In this document: one piece after another, positions 52,049 to 60,678 of the stretch
How the letters are laid out: each line of letters opens with the position of its first letter
Numbering within the stretch: position 1 is the first letter of the stretch
NCBI GenBank assembly: GCA_900550105.1
Contig: URQW01000005.1
Coordinates: 9,400 to 73,399 of the forward strand
From: an uncultured Pelosinus sp.
GTDB taxonomy: Bacteria > Bacillota > Negativicutes > UMGS1260
Length of the DNA: 64,000 nt
Direction of reading: 5' to 3'
Made by a program: the position numbers and the translations under genes
The notes under the pieces: generated by a model
Seen by the model: only the letters and a program-made list of their open reading frames with translations
Database searches by the model: none
Told to the model about the DNA's origin: nothing

Positions 52049-52126
52049 TCAGAACAAAATCAGAACAATAATGAAACTGTACTTAAATTGAACCATATGT
52101 AAGGACCTGTATTCGACAGGAGTCAT
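52049..52126 (-). CDS. Possible 25-residue hydrophobic peptide
   Basis: A short frame, MTPVEYRSLHM then a hydrophobic tail ending IIVLILF, has AGAAGG six bases before its ATG and lies in the gap upstream of ftsE. It could be a leader peptide or chance; a small hairpin (CCTGT/ACAGG) falls inside it. There is no family support. Confidence 0.2.
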   Translation of the reverse strand: MTPVEYRSLHMVQFKYSFIIVLILF

Positions 52127-52167
52127 AAAAAACCTTCTTCTTTCAAAAAAATCGCCTAGTAAAATCC

Positions 52168-52899
52168 TTATTTTAACAAGCCCCATACATACCAAGTCAA
52201 AAATCCCAGCAAAAATAACAAACCAAAATACCAACAGCCTACGGTCATGCGCTGATAAAAGGCAATCCGATAATAAGCGCCTTCACTATTTTGCCGCCAG
52301 AGCTGCCGTAAGGAGCCGACAAAAACAAGTAAAACCAGCAAGTTTGCTGTAAAAAAACAAAAACAGCCGAGCACCAGACTACCAATCCACCACAGCCGCG
52401 GCGTAATCGCTTCGGCAATTTTGCCGCCATCCAGGGGAGCACAGGGAATAAGATTCAACAAATTGAGTAGACAGGCTGTATAGGAAAGCACCAGCCAGAA
52501 GAGACTGTCCGACCAAAAATAGGCTGTCAGAAATAACAAGGCGGAAAGCGTTCCGGCTGCCGGACCACCTATGGCGATATTGGCTGCCATTTTCGCATTA
52601 CTCGGGCCTTGCTTCAATTGAATCACAGCGCCCACAAAGGGCACGAACCATAATCCCCCTGTTTCAATACCCACGGCAGCCGAAGCTAGAAGATGACCCA
52701 GTTCGTGAATCAAAAGGAGCACAATAAAGCCAACCGCAAAATGCCAGCCGAACGCAGCGGCGTAAAGCCCCAGAGAGAGCGCGATCGAGGCGGCTGTCGT
52801 CAGAATCGGCCCTAGCGATGCCATAGCGCCAATCCCCATAAGTGCAATGGCTAACCGCTGGGCCAGGCGTCCTCCCAAACGGACTACCCGAGTCATCAT
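52168..52899 (-). CDS. Site-2-protease-like M50 metalloprotease
   Basis: A 243-residue multi-pass membrane protein. The zinc motif HELGH is at about residues 65-69 and the second motif NLIPCAPLDGGK near 165, with Asp as third ligand, both characteristic of M50 proteases. About six hydrophobic helices are seen. Small family members cut membrane-bound regulators; the substrate is unknown. No PDZ or CBS domain is present. Confidence 0.9.
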   Translation of the reverse strand: MMTRVVRLGGRLAQRLAIALMGIGAMASLGPILTTAASIALSLGLYAAAFGWHFAVGFIVLLLIHELGHLLASAAVGIETGGLWFVPFVGAVIQLKQGPSNAKMAANIAIGGPAAGTLSALLFLTAYFWSDSLFWLVLSYTACLLNLLNLIPCAPLDGGKIAEAITPRLWWIGSLVLGCFCFFTANLLVLLVFVGSLRQLWRQNSEGAYYRIAFYQRMTVGCWYFGLLFLLGFLTWYVWGLLK

Positions 52900-52975
52900 G
52901 GCTACGCCTCCCTTGTATCGCTAAAATCAAAAAGGGCTCATTCCACTTTATGCAGAATGAGTCCTTCTTATGCTT

Positions 52976-53914
52976 TTATTTCCGGGCAATAACCCTGAGA
53001 GCCGCCGCAACAATGTCGGCTGCTGTTAAATGATATTTCTGCAACAAGTCGTCGGCCGTACCGGATTCGCCAAAAGTATCTTGAACACCAACGCGTTGCA
53101 TCGGTACAGGTGCAGCTTCCACTAGGACTTCCGCCACAGCGCTGCCCAGTCCGCCATAAATACTGTGTTCTTCACAAGTTACAATTGCGCCCGTAGCCTG
53201 AGCTGCCGCAATGACCGCCGTCTGATCGAGCGGCTTAATCGTATGGATATTGAGAACTCTAGCCGTATAGCCTTGTTCGTTAAGCAGCTTGGCCGCTTCC
53301 TGTGCGGCGGCTACGAGCATCCCTGTGGCGATCAGCGTCACATCTTTGCCGTCAGCAAGCTGCACCGCCTTGCCTAGTTCAAAGACATAGTCTGCGCCAA
53401 AGATATCAGGCGTTCCCATCCGGCCGAGGCGCAAATAAACAGGACCTTCATAGGCTGCGGCATAAGCCACAGCAGCTCGCGTTTCTGCTGCATCGCAAGG
53501 AACAATTACTGTCATATTTGGAATCGTCCGCATCAACGAAATATCTTCAATCGACTGATGGGATGCGCCATCTTCGCCAACAGTGAGTCCAGCATGAGTG
53601 GCCGCAATTTTTACATTGAGCTTCGGATAGCAGATCGAATTGCGAATCTGTTCGTAAGCCCGTCCCGCCGCAAACATAGCGAAAGTAGACACAAAGGGAA
53701 CTTTTCCCGCCGCCGCCAAACCAGCCGCTGTCCCCATCATATTTTGTTCGGCAATGCCTACATTAAAAAACCGTTCTGGATAGACTTTTTTGAAATCTGC
53801 TGTTTTCGTTGATTTTGACAAATCAGCGTCAAGCACAATAATATCTTTATTTTGACCGCCCAGCTCTTTTAAAGCCTGGCCGTAAGCTTCTCGTGTGGCA
53901 ACAAGTTTTCCCAT
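52976..53914 (-). CDS. Transketolase, C-terminal subunit
   Basis: A 312-residue subunit containing the pyrimidine-binding domain (IGIAEQNMMGTAAGLAAAGKVPFVSTFAMFA, TVGEDGASHQSIEDISLMR) and the C-terminal transketolase domain (ALVATG-like region, CEEHSIYGGLGSAVAE). It works with the separate N-terminal subunit encoded next to it to give a split transketolase of the pentose phosphate pathway. I use ATG 53914, eight bases after AGGG; a GTG at 53929 would overlap the upstream stop as GTGA. Confidence 0.95.
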   Translation of the reverse strand: MGKLVATREAYGQALKELGGQNKDIIVLDADLSKSTKTADFKKVYPERFFNVGIAEQNMMGTAAGLAAAGKVPFVSTFAMFAAGRAYEQIRNSICYPKLNVKIAATHAGLTVGEDGASHQSIEDISLMRTIPNMTVIVPCDAAETRAAVAYAAAYEGPVYLRLGRMGTPDIFGADYVFELGKAVQLADGKDVTLIATGMLVAAAQEAAKLLNEQGYTARVLNIHTIKPLDQTAVIAAAQATGAIVTCEEHSIYGGLGSAVAEVLVEAAPVPMQRVGVQDTFGESGTADDLLQKYHLTAADIVAAALRVIARK

Positions 53915-53925
53915 GAGCTTTTCCC

Positions 53926-54762
53926 TCACTCCTCTTCAAATTGCGCCAAGAATTTTGCACACTCTTCGCTTGTCGGCGCTTTTCCATGCCAGTCTGCTTT
54001 ATTTTCCATTTCACAGACGCCTTTTCCCTTAACCGTATGAGCTACAATCAGCGTTGGTTTGCCTTTATAGGCTTTAGCCGCTTCCAGTGCGTCATGAATG
54101 GCAGTAAGATCATGGCCATCAATTTCAAGCACATTCCAGTTAAAGGCCCGCCATTTTTCGGCAATCGGCAAAGGCGACATGACTTCTTCAATAGGTCCGT
54201 CGATTTGGAGACCGTTAAAGTCAACAAAGGCTGTAAGATTATCAAGCTGATAGTGACCGGCAAACATAGCTGCTTCCCAAATCTGTCCTTCTTCGAGTTC
54301 GCCGTCGCCCATGAGCGCATAGACGCGATATTCTTTCTGGTCAATACGGCCAGCCAAAGCCATGCCATTAGCTGCGCTAAGCCCTTGTCCCAAAGAACCT
54401 GTCGACATATCCACGCCAGGAATGTATTTCATTTCTGGATGGCCCTGCAGGCGACTGTTAACTTTTCTTAAACTCATAAGCTCCTCTACCGGAAAATAGC
54501 CTTTTTCCGCTAAAGCAGCATAGAGAACTGGCGCCGCGTGACCTTTACTTAAGACAAAGCGGTCACGATTGGGATCTTTTGGCTGCTTGGGATCTACCTG
54601 CAAATGTTTAAAATAAAGCATTGTTACAATATCAGCGGCCGACAAAGAACCGCCGGGATGACCCGATTTCGCCTCTGTTACCATGGCGATAATATGCTTG
54701 CGGATGGCTACAGCCTTAGCTTGTAATGCTGCCTGTTCCGCCTGAGTCAATGTTTCTGCCAT
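53926..54762 (-). CDS. Transketolase, N-terminal subunit
   Basis: A 278-residue thiamin-diphosphate-binding half of transketolase. Motifs include SGHPGGSLSAAD, SKGHAAPVLYAAL, STGSLGQGLSAANGMAL and the ThDP motif MGDGELEEGQIWEA ending in DFNGLQIDG. AGGAGG lies seven bases before ATG 54762; a longer frame to 54807 would run across it. Split transketolases are common in anaerobes and archaea. The two halves are adjacent and probably translated together. Confidence 0.96.
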   Translation of the reverse strand: MAETLTQAEQAALQAKAVAIRKHIIAMVTEAKSGHPGGSLSAADIVTMLYFKHLQVDPKQPKDPNRDRFVLSKGHAAPVLYAALAEKGYFPVEELMSLRKVNSRLQGHPEMKYIPGVDMSTGSLGQGLSAANGMALAGRIDQKEYRVYALMGDGELEEGQIWEAAMFAGHYQLDNLTAFVDFNGLQIDGPIEEVMSPLPIAEKWRAFNWNVLEIDGHDLTAIHDALEAAKAYKGKPTLIVAHTVKGKGVCEMENKADWHGKAPTSEECAKFLAQFEEE

Positions 54763-54781
54763 ATATAAGCCTCCTAAACCA

Positions 54782-55630
54782 TCATGTATTATCTTTAATT
54801 GAGCCAAACCCCTCGCCCATCACATCATGGGCGTCTGTCACAATCACAAACGCGGCTGGATCAATTTTATGCAAAATTTCCTTAACCGGGGAAACTTCGT
54901 TAATACTTACTACACACAGCACTACATCGCGCTCCTGACCGGTAAAAGCCCCGCGACCACTTAAATAAGTGACGCCGCGACCAAGCTCAGCCATAATGGC
55001 AGCGCCAATCTCACTGGAATGATCCGTCATAATCAAAAAAGCTCGGGCGGAGCTGCGCCCCTCCTGAATCAGGTCAATAAGCTGCGTAGCTACGACGAGC
55101 GTAATGAGTGCATAAAGCGCTAATTCAGCTTTAGCAAAAGCAAAACCTGCGAAAGCGATTACAAAAAAATCAATAGAAAGCAAAGCCTGCCCTACGCTAA
55201 TGCCGATGATTCGGCTGAGAATGGCCGCGCCTAAATCAGTGCCTGCTGTTGTCCCATTAAATTTAAAGACAAGGGCCAGACCAATTCCGTCAATGACACC
55301 GCCATACAAACAGGCCAATAGAGAATCATGGGTGAGTACAGGAATGAAAGGTTCCAAGCCGTCAATAGCTAGTGATAACACAATCGCCCCATAGAGCGTA
55401 TTGAGTCCATAGCGTTTCCCGAATAGCTTAACACCAAGCAGAAACAGCGGCACATTCATGGCCAGACTGGTAAGTCCGACCGGCCAGTTGAAAAGATAGT
55501 GGAAAATCGTCGCCAGGCCCGTAATACCGCCAGCGGCAATTTTATTGGGAATCAAAAACATATTTAGTGCAATAGCGCTCAAAATTGCGCCGATAGCAAT
55601 CCCAACAGCATCACGCAGCCATCGTTTCAC
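54782..55630 (-). CDS. YitT family membrane protein with DUF2179 domain
   Basis: A 282-residue protein with five or six membrane helices (residues about 8-195) containing NKIAAGGITGLATIFHYLF and GTTAGTDLGAAIL, and a C-terminal cytoplasmic DUF2179 domain (about 205-270, GRGVTYLSGRGAFTGQERDVVLCVVS). The function of this family is not established. It lies between csaB and the transketolase genes on the same strand. Confidence 0.9.
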   Translation of the reverse strand: MKRWLRDAVGIAIGAILSAIALNMFLIPNKIAAGGITGLATIFHYLFNWPVGLTSLAMNVPLFLLGVKLFGKRYGLNTLYGAIVLSLAIDGLEPFIPVLTHDSLLACLYGGVIDGIGLALVFKFNGTTAGTDLGAAILSRIIGISVGQALLSIDFFVIAFAGFAFAKAELALYALITLVVATQLIDLIQEGRSSARAFLIMTDHSSEIGAAIMAELGRGVTYLSGRGAFTGQERDVVLCVVSINEVSPVKEILHKIDPAAFVIVTDAHDVMGEGFGSIKDNT

Positions 55631-55647
55631 TGTGCCGCCCCCTCATG

Positions 55648-56742
55648 TCATTTGCGTTGAATCAGGGAAAATGCTTTCTCTACATTGGAAAAAGCCAAGT
55701 CGCGCAGTTCGCTGATTTTCTTGGACTGCACAAAGGCGTCTTGTTCAATCTGCGGCCACAAATCATCAATTTTTTTCTGTAGAGCTTCAGCCGTAACCGT
55801 CATCAGCGATCCGCCGTGATGCGCTGATAAGCTCGCCAAAAACCGATCAATTTTCGGGTCATAGGAAATACCAATTAAGGGCACCTGCATAACCGCCGCA
55901 AAAATAAGCGCATGAAGACGGATCCCAATGAGTAAATCCATATTGCCTACGAGCGACAGCATCTCTGTCGTAGTAAACTCTTCTTTTAACAAAACAGCAG
56001 GCTCTTTCATCTGTTTCACGACTTTTTCCGCCGTTTGGAAATCGTCAGGCCACTGCATAGGCAGAAAAACTACGCGAGCCTCATAGGCAGACGCTACATA
56101 ATCAGCGATTTGGGCTAATACGGTTTTATAATGAGGCCATTCCTTCCATTCGCGAATGCTAATTCCCACTACTGGCCGTACGCCAGTCACACCATAGCGA
56201 CGCAAAATCGTCCGTCCAATCTGCTTGTCGACAGGATGCATGGCAAGAACCGGATCAGCCGTAACATAAACTGGCGGCTTATTAATTCCAAGCTCCACCA
56301 GTTCTTCCCGCGAGCCTTCATCACGTACCGTAATCAAGTCAACCTGATTGCCAATGCGACGCATAACGGCCCGAGCTAAAGGTTTCTGCACCGGACCGAT
56401 CCCTTGCGCATAGAGCATAACAGGCTTACCAAGTTGTTTTGCCAAAAAGACAATACTTAAATAATAGTAAAGACTCCGATCACTCGTCACATCCTGCAAG
56501 AGACTGCCGCCGCCGCTAATTACCAGATCGCTACTAGCAATCGCTGCCATGATCTTAGGATAATTCAGGCGATACACGGCAGCTACGCCATGACGACGGC
56601 GCGTATCTTCAGGATTCCCGGAAATGACCGTAATCATAACATCGGGTTCTAAATCAGTAAATGCTTCGATCATCGCAGCTAGCATGGCTTCATCGCCAGC
56701 ATTGGCGAAGCCATAATAACCGGAAATCACTATACTACTCAT
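55648..56742 (-). CDS. csaB: Polysaccharide pyruvyl transferase CsaB
   Basis: A 364-residue enzyme that adds ketal pyruvate to cell-wall polysaccharide, the ligand of SLH domains. It has the family start ISGYYGFANAGDEAMLAAM, GGGSLLQDVTSDRSLYYYL, YAQGIGP and the C-terminal IGIRLHALIFAA motif. In Gram-positive bacteria CsaB anchors S-layer proteins; in Negativicutes SLH proteins tie the outer membrane to the wall, which may be the use here. ATG 56742 is 12 bases after AAGGAG and overlaps the preceding gene by 8 bases. Confidence 0.93.
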   Translation of the reverse strand: MSSIVISGYYGFANAGDEAMLAAMIEAFTDLEPDVMITVISGNPEDTRRRHGVAAVYRLNYPKIMAAIASSDLVISGGGSLLQDVTSDRSLYYYLSIVFLAKQLGKPVMLYAQGIGPVQKPLARAVMRRIGNQVDLITVRDEGSREELVELGINKPPVYVTADPVLAMHPVDKQIGRTILRRYGVTGVRPVVGISIREWKEWPHYKTVLAQIADYVASAYEARVVFLPMQWPDDFQTAEKVVKQMKEPAVLLKEEFTTTEMLSLVGNMDLLIGIRLHALIFAAVMQVPLIGISYDPKIDRFLASLSAHHGGSLMTVTAEALQKKIDDLWPQIEQDAFVQSKKISELRDLAFSNVEKAFSLIQRK

Positions 56743-58777
56743 TCGATGTGGATCTCCTTCCGGCCCACTCACTTAACCACCGCAGCAGTTCCACGCCAAA
56801 GACAGCTATGATTCCAAACAAAGCTCCTAACACCACGCCGTCAATCCCGCGAATAAAGGACATCAAGACAGGCGTACGTACATGGGCAAAGGTTTCGACA
56901 AGCGATCCCAACGCAATGGTCGCGACAACTACTAGAGCGAAATGAAGCGCCCGCGGCCAACGGCGATAAAAAGCCAGCGCCGCCAGTAAAAAGGCAGGAT
57001 GACCAATCATAAATTCTTTTTCCCGCGGCCGAGCGTACATGGCATTTTCCAAAAAGGCTCTAAGTTTCAGCTCAATCGCCGGTACAGGCACACCAGCCGT
57101 ATGACCGGAACGACCAACATAAACCCAGACAGCAATAGCAAAGACGCCCAAAGCCAGCATCATTTTCATATCAATTGTCATACTGAGTAAGCGCTTCAAT
57201 TGAGGGCCAATCTGTTTCACTTTCTCCTGATCAAACAGATTAAACCTGGTTAAATAAATTACAAAAATTAAGAGAAGCGGCATCACAAAAGTTGCTTTTA
57301 CACCGCGATAAATTTCCATTTCCAAGAAAAAGCGTACATCACCAAGTAAAGCTGCTACATATAAGCCGCCTACCATAGCAATCGAGAAAGCAATGGTCAA
57401 ATTGAAGAGGCCTCGTCCTAAAATGGCTGGCAGCGTAAGATCTTTCGGTCCTTCGGCCCGCCATTTATCAAGCTGATAGGTCATAGCCAGCACCGGTAAC
57501 GTAATGGCGCTGAGCGTTGCCGCCGTCTGGCGCACAAGCGTACCGCCGCCTTTTAAGAGTGGCAAAAGCATTAAGACTGTCGGCAACAGCAATAGACCAT
57601 ATAAGTATTTTACCGGAACAGGTCGAATGGCTGAAACAAGCAGGCAAACAGCCGCCCAGACACCGAGAATCATAAGCGCTAACAGCGGTACAGGCGGATA
57701 GTAGACAGGAAACAGTCCCGCCTGGCCAATCTGATAGCCCTTATCCATTAAAGCCTGCGCCGTCTCGGTAACATAGCTTATGTTTGTCTCTAACAGCGTC
57801 ATTCCCTGAGCGGGTTTATCATATTTTCGCATTAAGTTAACACGGATATTCCGTTCTTCATCGGTCAGTACCCACCGATGTACTGCTTCATCGAGTTTCA
57901 GCTTCGGTTGTTCATCTTTGGGGATCACATAGACGCGAGCCGACTTATAGTCATTCATCGCGGCCAGCGGCAGCAAGCCGTCTTGTTTTAAAAACTGCAG
58001 CTGCAAAGGATGCTCAATCATCTGTAACGTAAGATGGCGCGCCTTCATCTTGTCAGCAACCTGCGGCAACAGCCCCGGATAACCTGTTACTTCATCACCG
58101 ACAAACATAATGCCTGACAGGTTTTTCGCACTGTCAAGACGGGCAAACACAGCATCGATGTCACTTTCATCCACTTTTGTATAATTCGTCGGTCGCGCTA
58201 CTACGGCAAAACCAGCGTCATTGACAGCCTTCATTTCGTCTGTGGGCAAACCGAGATTCCATTTATACACTTTTTCATAGTCAGCTAAAACAGCTAGAAC
58301 CGGATGGTCGCCGCCGCGAATCTCCGTAACTCGTTCCGGACTTAAGCGACGAATTAAATCTTCTTTTACCTCTGTAAAGGTCTGATCCTGATTGCCAACT
58401 ACATAGGCAGCTTCCGGTTGAAGCCGTCCTGAGGCCACTAAATCCCGCCAAAAGGGATCCGTCAAAGAACCTTCCCGATACTGATGGAGAATAGACGTAC
58501 CGGAAAAAGACGTAACTTTACCGCTCTTATTGAGTTTTTCCAGCGTCGTTTCATAAACAGCCATGGAAGTAATTCCCGCCTGTTTATATGCAGCCAGCAG
58601 CTCTGGCAAGGAGATTCCCTCCATATGGGCCAGCTCTACAGCATCTTCATAATCTAGGACAAGTTCGACTGTCCGGTTATTTTGCTCTAATTGAAAACGC
58701 TGCCCTAAAACTGCCAAAGCTGCCATTAGGCCCACAAGCACCAGGGCAATAAACACTTTATTATATCGATTGGCCAC
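56735..58777 (-). CDS. DUF5693 family membrane protein
   Basis: A 680-residue protein with an N-terminal membrane helix (about 8-25), an outside domain (about 30-370) that begins LVLDYEDAVELAHMEGISLPELLAAYKQAGI, and then about eight to ten membrane helices to the end. The arrangement matches DUF5693, a family of unknown function that often sits beside csaB. Coupled overlap with csaB suggests a role in making or exporting a pyruvylated wall polysaccharide. The start is GTG (58775-58777) after AGGTGGAGAG. Confidence 0.88.
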   Translation of the reverse strand: MANRYNKVFIALVLVGLMAALAVLGQRFQLEQNNRTVELVLDYEDAVELAHMEGISLPELLAAYKQAGITSMAVYETTLEKLNKSGKVTSFSGTSILHQYREGSLTDPFWRDLVASGRLQPEAAYVVGNQDQTFTEVKEDLIRRLSPERVTEIRGGDHPVLAVLADYEKVYKWNLGLPTDEMKAVNDAGFAVVARPTNYTKVDESDIDAVFARLDSAKNLSGIMFVGDEVTGYPGLLPQVADKMKARHLTLQMIEHPLQLQFLKQDGLLPLAAMNDYKSARVYVIPKDEQPKLKLDEAVHRWVLTDEERNIRVNLMRKYDKPAQGMTLLETNISYVTETAQALMDKGYQIGQAGLFPVYYPPVPLLALMILGVWAAVCLLVSAIRPVPVKYLYGLLLLPTVLMLLPLLKGGGTLVRQTAATLSAITLPVLAMTYQLDKWRAEGPKDLTLPAILGRGLFNLTIAFSIAMVGGLYVAALLGDVRFFLEMEIYRGVKATFVMPLLLIFVIYLTRFNLFDQEKVKQIGPQLKRLLSMTIDMKMMLALGVFAIAVWVYVGRSGHTAGVPVPAIELKLRAFLENAMYARPREKEFMIGHPAFLLAALAFYRRWPRALHFALVVVATIALGSLVETFAHVRTPVLMSFIRGIDGVVLGALFGIIAVFGVELLRWLSEWAGRRSTSNE

Positions 58778-58836
58778 AATCTCTCCACCTTTAATCTGCA
58801 GCTACGCAAAGCAGCTTTGCTTGCAAAATTCTAATC

Positions 58837-59547
58837 TTATTGTTTGCCGCTGGCAGGACTCTGATTCCCGGCATAGATGACAATTTGTCCGTCTTCATTT
58901 ACGATGTTTTGAATCGTTGTACCAAACGGAAGCTTTTTCGTATCAGCCAAAGGAATTTCTGTCAAAATAGAACCGCCCAAATTCCCTACTGGCGAATGAT
59001 TCAGTAAAAAACGCTCCGTCACAAACTTAATTTTCTGACCGTCGGCGGCAATCTTTCCTTCCAACGTAATGGACAAGGCCATCAAACCACCTAACGACAG
59101 TTGGGAGCTTACGGTAATCTTATCAGGCTTCACCGTAACAGTAGCATTTTTACTTCCCTTGACATTGGCGTCAAGAAACTGCGCCAGTTCTTTTTCGGTC
59201 ACAACGGCTTTTAAATTTACAGTATCTACTGATTGAACGGTAAACCGCCGCTGCAGCAGTAAAGAATTCATATCAAGCTGTAATCCTTTCAGTTCCGCCT
59301 GCATGGAAGAAACCGTCAGTTTATCAAGCTTGGCATTCTTCGCATCAATCTTCACCGTGTCAAATTGGCCTGAGAGCATCAAAATCGCGGGATGCTTTTC
59401 AGTCTGTAACGTAACCTGCTCACTGCCTGTCAGCTCTTTCAAGCTTTCCGCCCCATAAGCAGCTGTCCAGGACGGGAGCAGCAATTCAGCCGCACCGCCG
59501 AAGATAACAAGCAAAAAAAACAGCAATAACAACAGCTTCTTGACCAT
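58837..59547 (-). CDS. DUF2993 (LmeA-like) lipid-binding exported protein
   Basis: A 236-residue protein with an N-terminal signal or anchor helix (about 3-24) and a repeated beta-rich body with pairs such as DTVKIDAKNAKLDKLTVSSMQAELKG and VDTVNLKAVVTEKELAQFLD, typical of DUF2993. A mycobacterial member, LmeA, binds phospholipids and affects lipomannan length. Here it lies between prfB and the csaB/DUF5693 genes, consistent with an envelope role. Confidence 0.85.
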   Translation of the reverse strand: MVKKLLLLLFFLLVIFGGAAELLLPSWTAAYGAESLKELTGSEQVTLQTEKHPAILMLSGQFDTVKIDAKNAKLDKLTVSSMQAELKGLQLDMNSLLLQRRFTVQSVDTVNLKAVVTEKELAQFLDANVKGSKNATVTVKPDKITVSSQLSLGGLMALSITLEGKIAADGQKIKFVTERFLLNHSPVGNLGGSILTEIPLADTKKLPFGTTIQNIVNEDGQIVIYAGNQSPASGKQ

Positions 59548-59561
59548 AGGCTCACCTTCTT

Positions 59562-60678
59562 TTATTCTTTTGCAACTTGTTTCTTTAGGTAGGCCTCAAT
59601 GAAAGCGTTAATTTCACCGTCCATAACGGACTGCACATTGCCTGTTTCGGCGCCAGTCCGATGGTCTTTGACTAAATTATAAGGATGGAACACATAGGAA
59701 CGAATTTGGCTACCCCATTCAATAGCCTGATATTCGCCGCCTATTTCATTTTTCAATTCCTGCTGCTTTTGTTGCTCTAATTCAAAGAGACGCGCCCTGA
59801 GTAGCCGCATGCACTGTTCTCTATTTTGAATCTGCGACCGTTCGCTCTGGCACTGCACGACAACACCAGTAGGAATATGAGTCATACGGACAGCCGAATC
59901 GGTCTTATTGATATGCTGACCACCAGCGCCGCTGGCTCGGTACGTATCAACCCGCAAATCAACGGGATTAATGTCAATTTCTACAGAATCATCAATTTCC
60001 GGCATTACATCAAGAGCGGCAAAAGACGTATGGCGCCGTGCCGAAGCATCGAAAGGCGAAATTCGCACAAGACGATGAACGCCCTTCTCCGCTTTTAAGT
60101 AGCCATAGGCATTGACGCCTTGAATCATAAGCGTAGCACTCTTTACACCAGCCTCATCGCCAGCCAGAAAGTCCATGGTTTCAATGCGAAAACCATTTTT
60201 TTCCGCCCAACGGCCGTACATTCTAAGGAGCATGGAAGCCCAATCCTGTGCTTCCGTGCCGCCAGCGCCAGCATGCAGCGTAACAATGGCATTATTTTTA
60301 TCGTATTCGCCGCTCAACATAAGAGTGAGTTCAAGATGCTCCATTTGGGCGTTGATTTCTTGCAGGGACCGCTCCACATCGGCATAGACGCTTTCGTCTT
60401 GTTCCTCTGTGCCAAGCTGCCACAAAATTTCCGTGTCAGCAAGCTGCTCCTGTAGTTTTGTATATTCGCCAACGGTATCTTTCAGAATCGTTACTTGCTG
60501 TGATACCTTCTGGGCGCTATCAGGATCATCCCAAAAACCAGGAGCCATCATTTCCTGCTCCAGTCGCTGAATCTCTAGCTCTTTCGCAGAGACGTCAAAG
60601 AGAAACCCTGATTTCTTCTAATTTTTTCCCTGCCCGTTCAATTTCAATCCTTAAATCTTCTAATAACAACAAACTCAT
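59562..60678 (-). CDS. prfB: Peptide chain release factor 2, with programmed +1 frameshift
   Basis: RF2 releases protein at UAA and UGA. The complete 371-residue product needs a +1 shift: the first frame starts at ATG 60676-60678 and reads 27 codons (MSLLLLEDLRIEIERAGKKL...) to a TGA, and the main frame continues from DVSAKELEIQRLEQEMMAPG. The codon-recognition SPF motif (ISPFDASARRHTSFA) and the GGQ motif (ASGAGGQHINKTDSAVR) are intact. The start overlaps the secA stop as ATGA. A gene caller that ignores the shift would report only 59562-60551. Confidence 0.96.
60595..60600 (-). promoter_or_regulatory. prfB frameshift site CTT TGA
   Basis: On the minus strand the message reads AGGG-TTTCT-CTT-TGA-C. 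The CTT codon, in-frame TGA, following C and an upstream AGGG that can pair with 16S rRNA are the standard elements of RF2 autoregulation. At low RF2 the ribosome slips from CTT to TTT. Confidence 0.95.

Noticed and set aside
52245..52442. Second small membrane-protein frame inside the M50 protease gene
   Set aside because: It overlaps conserved protease motifs in another frame and lacks its own ribosome site or family support.
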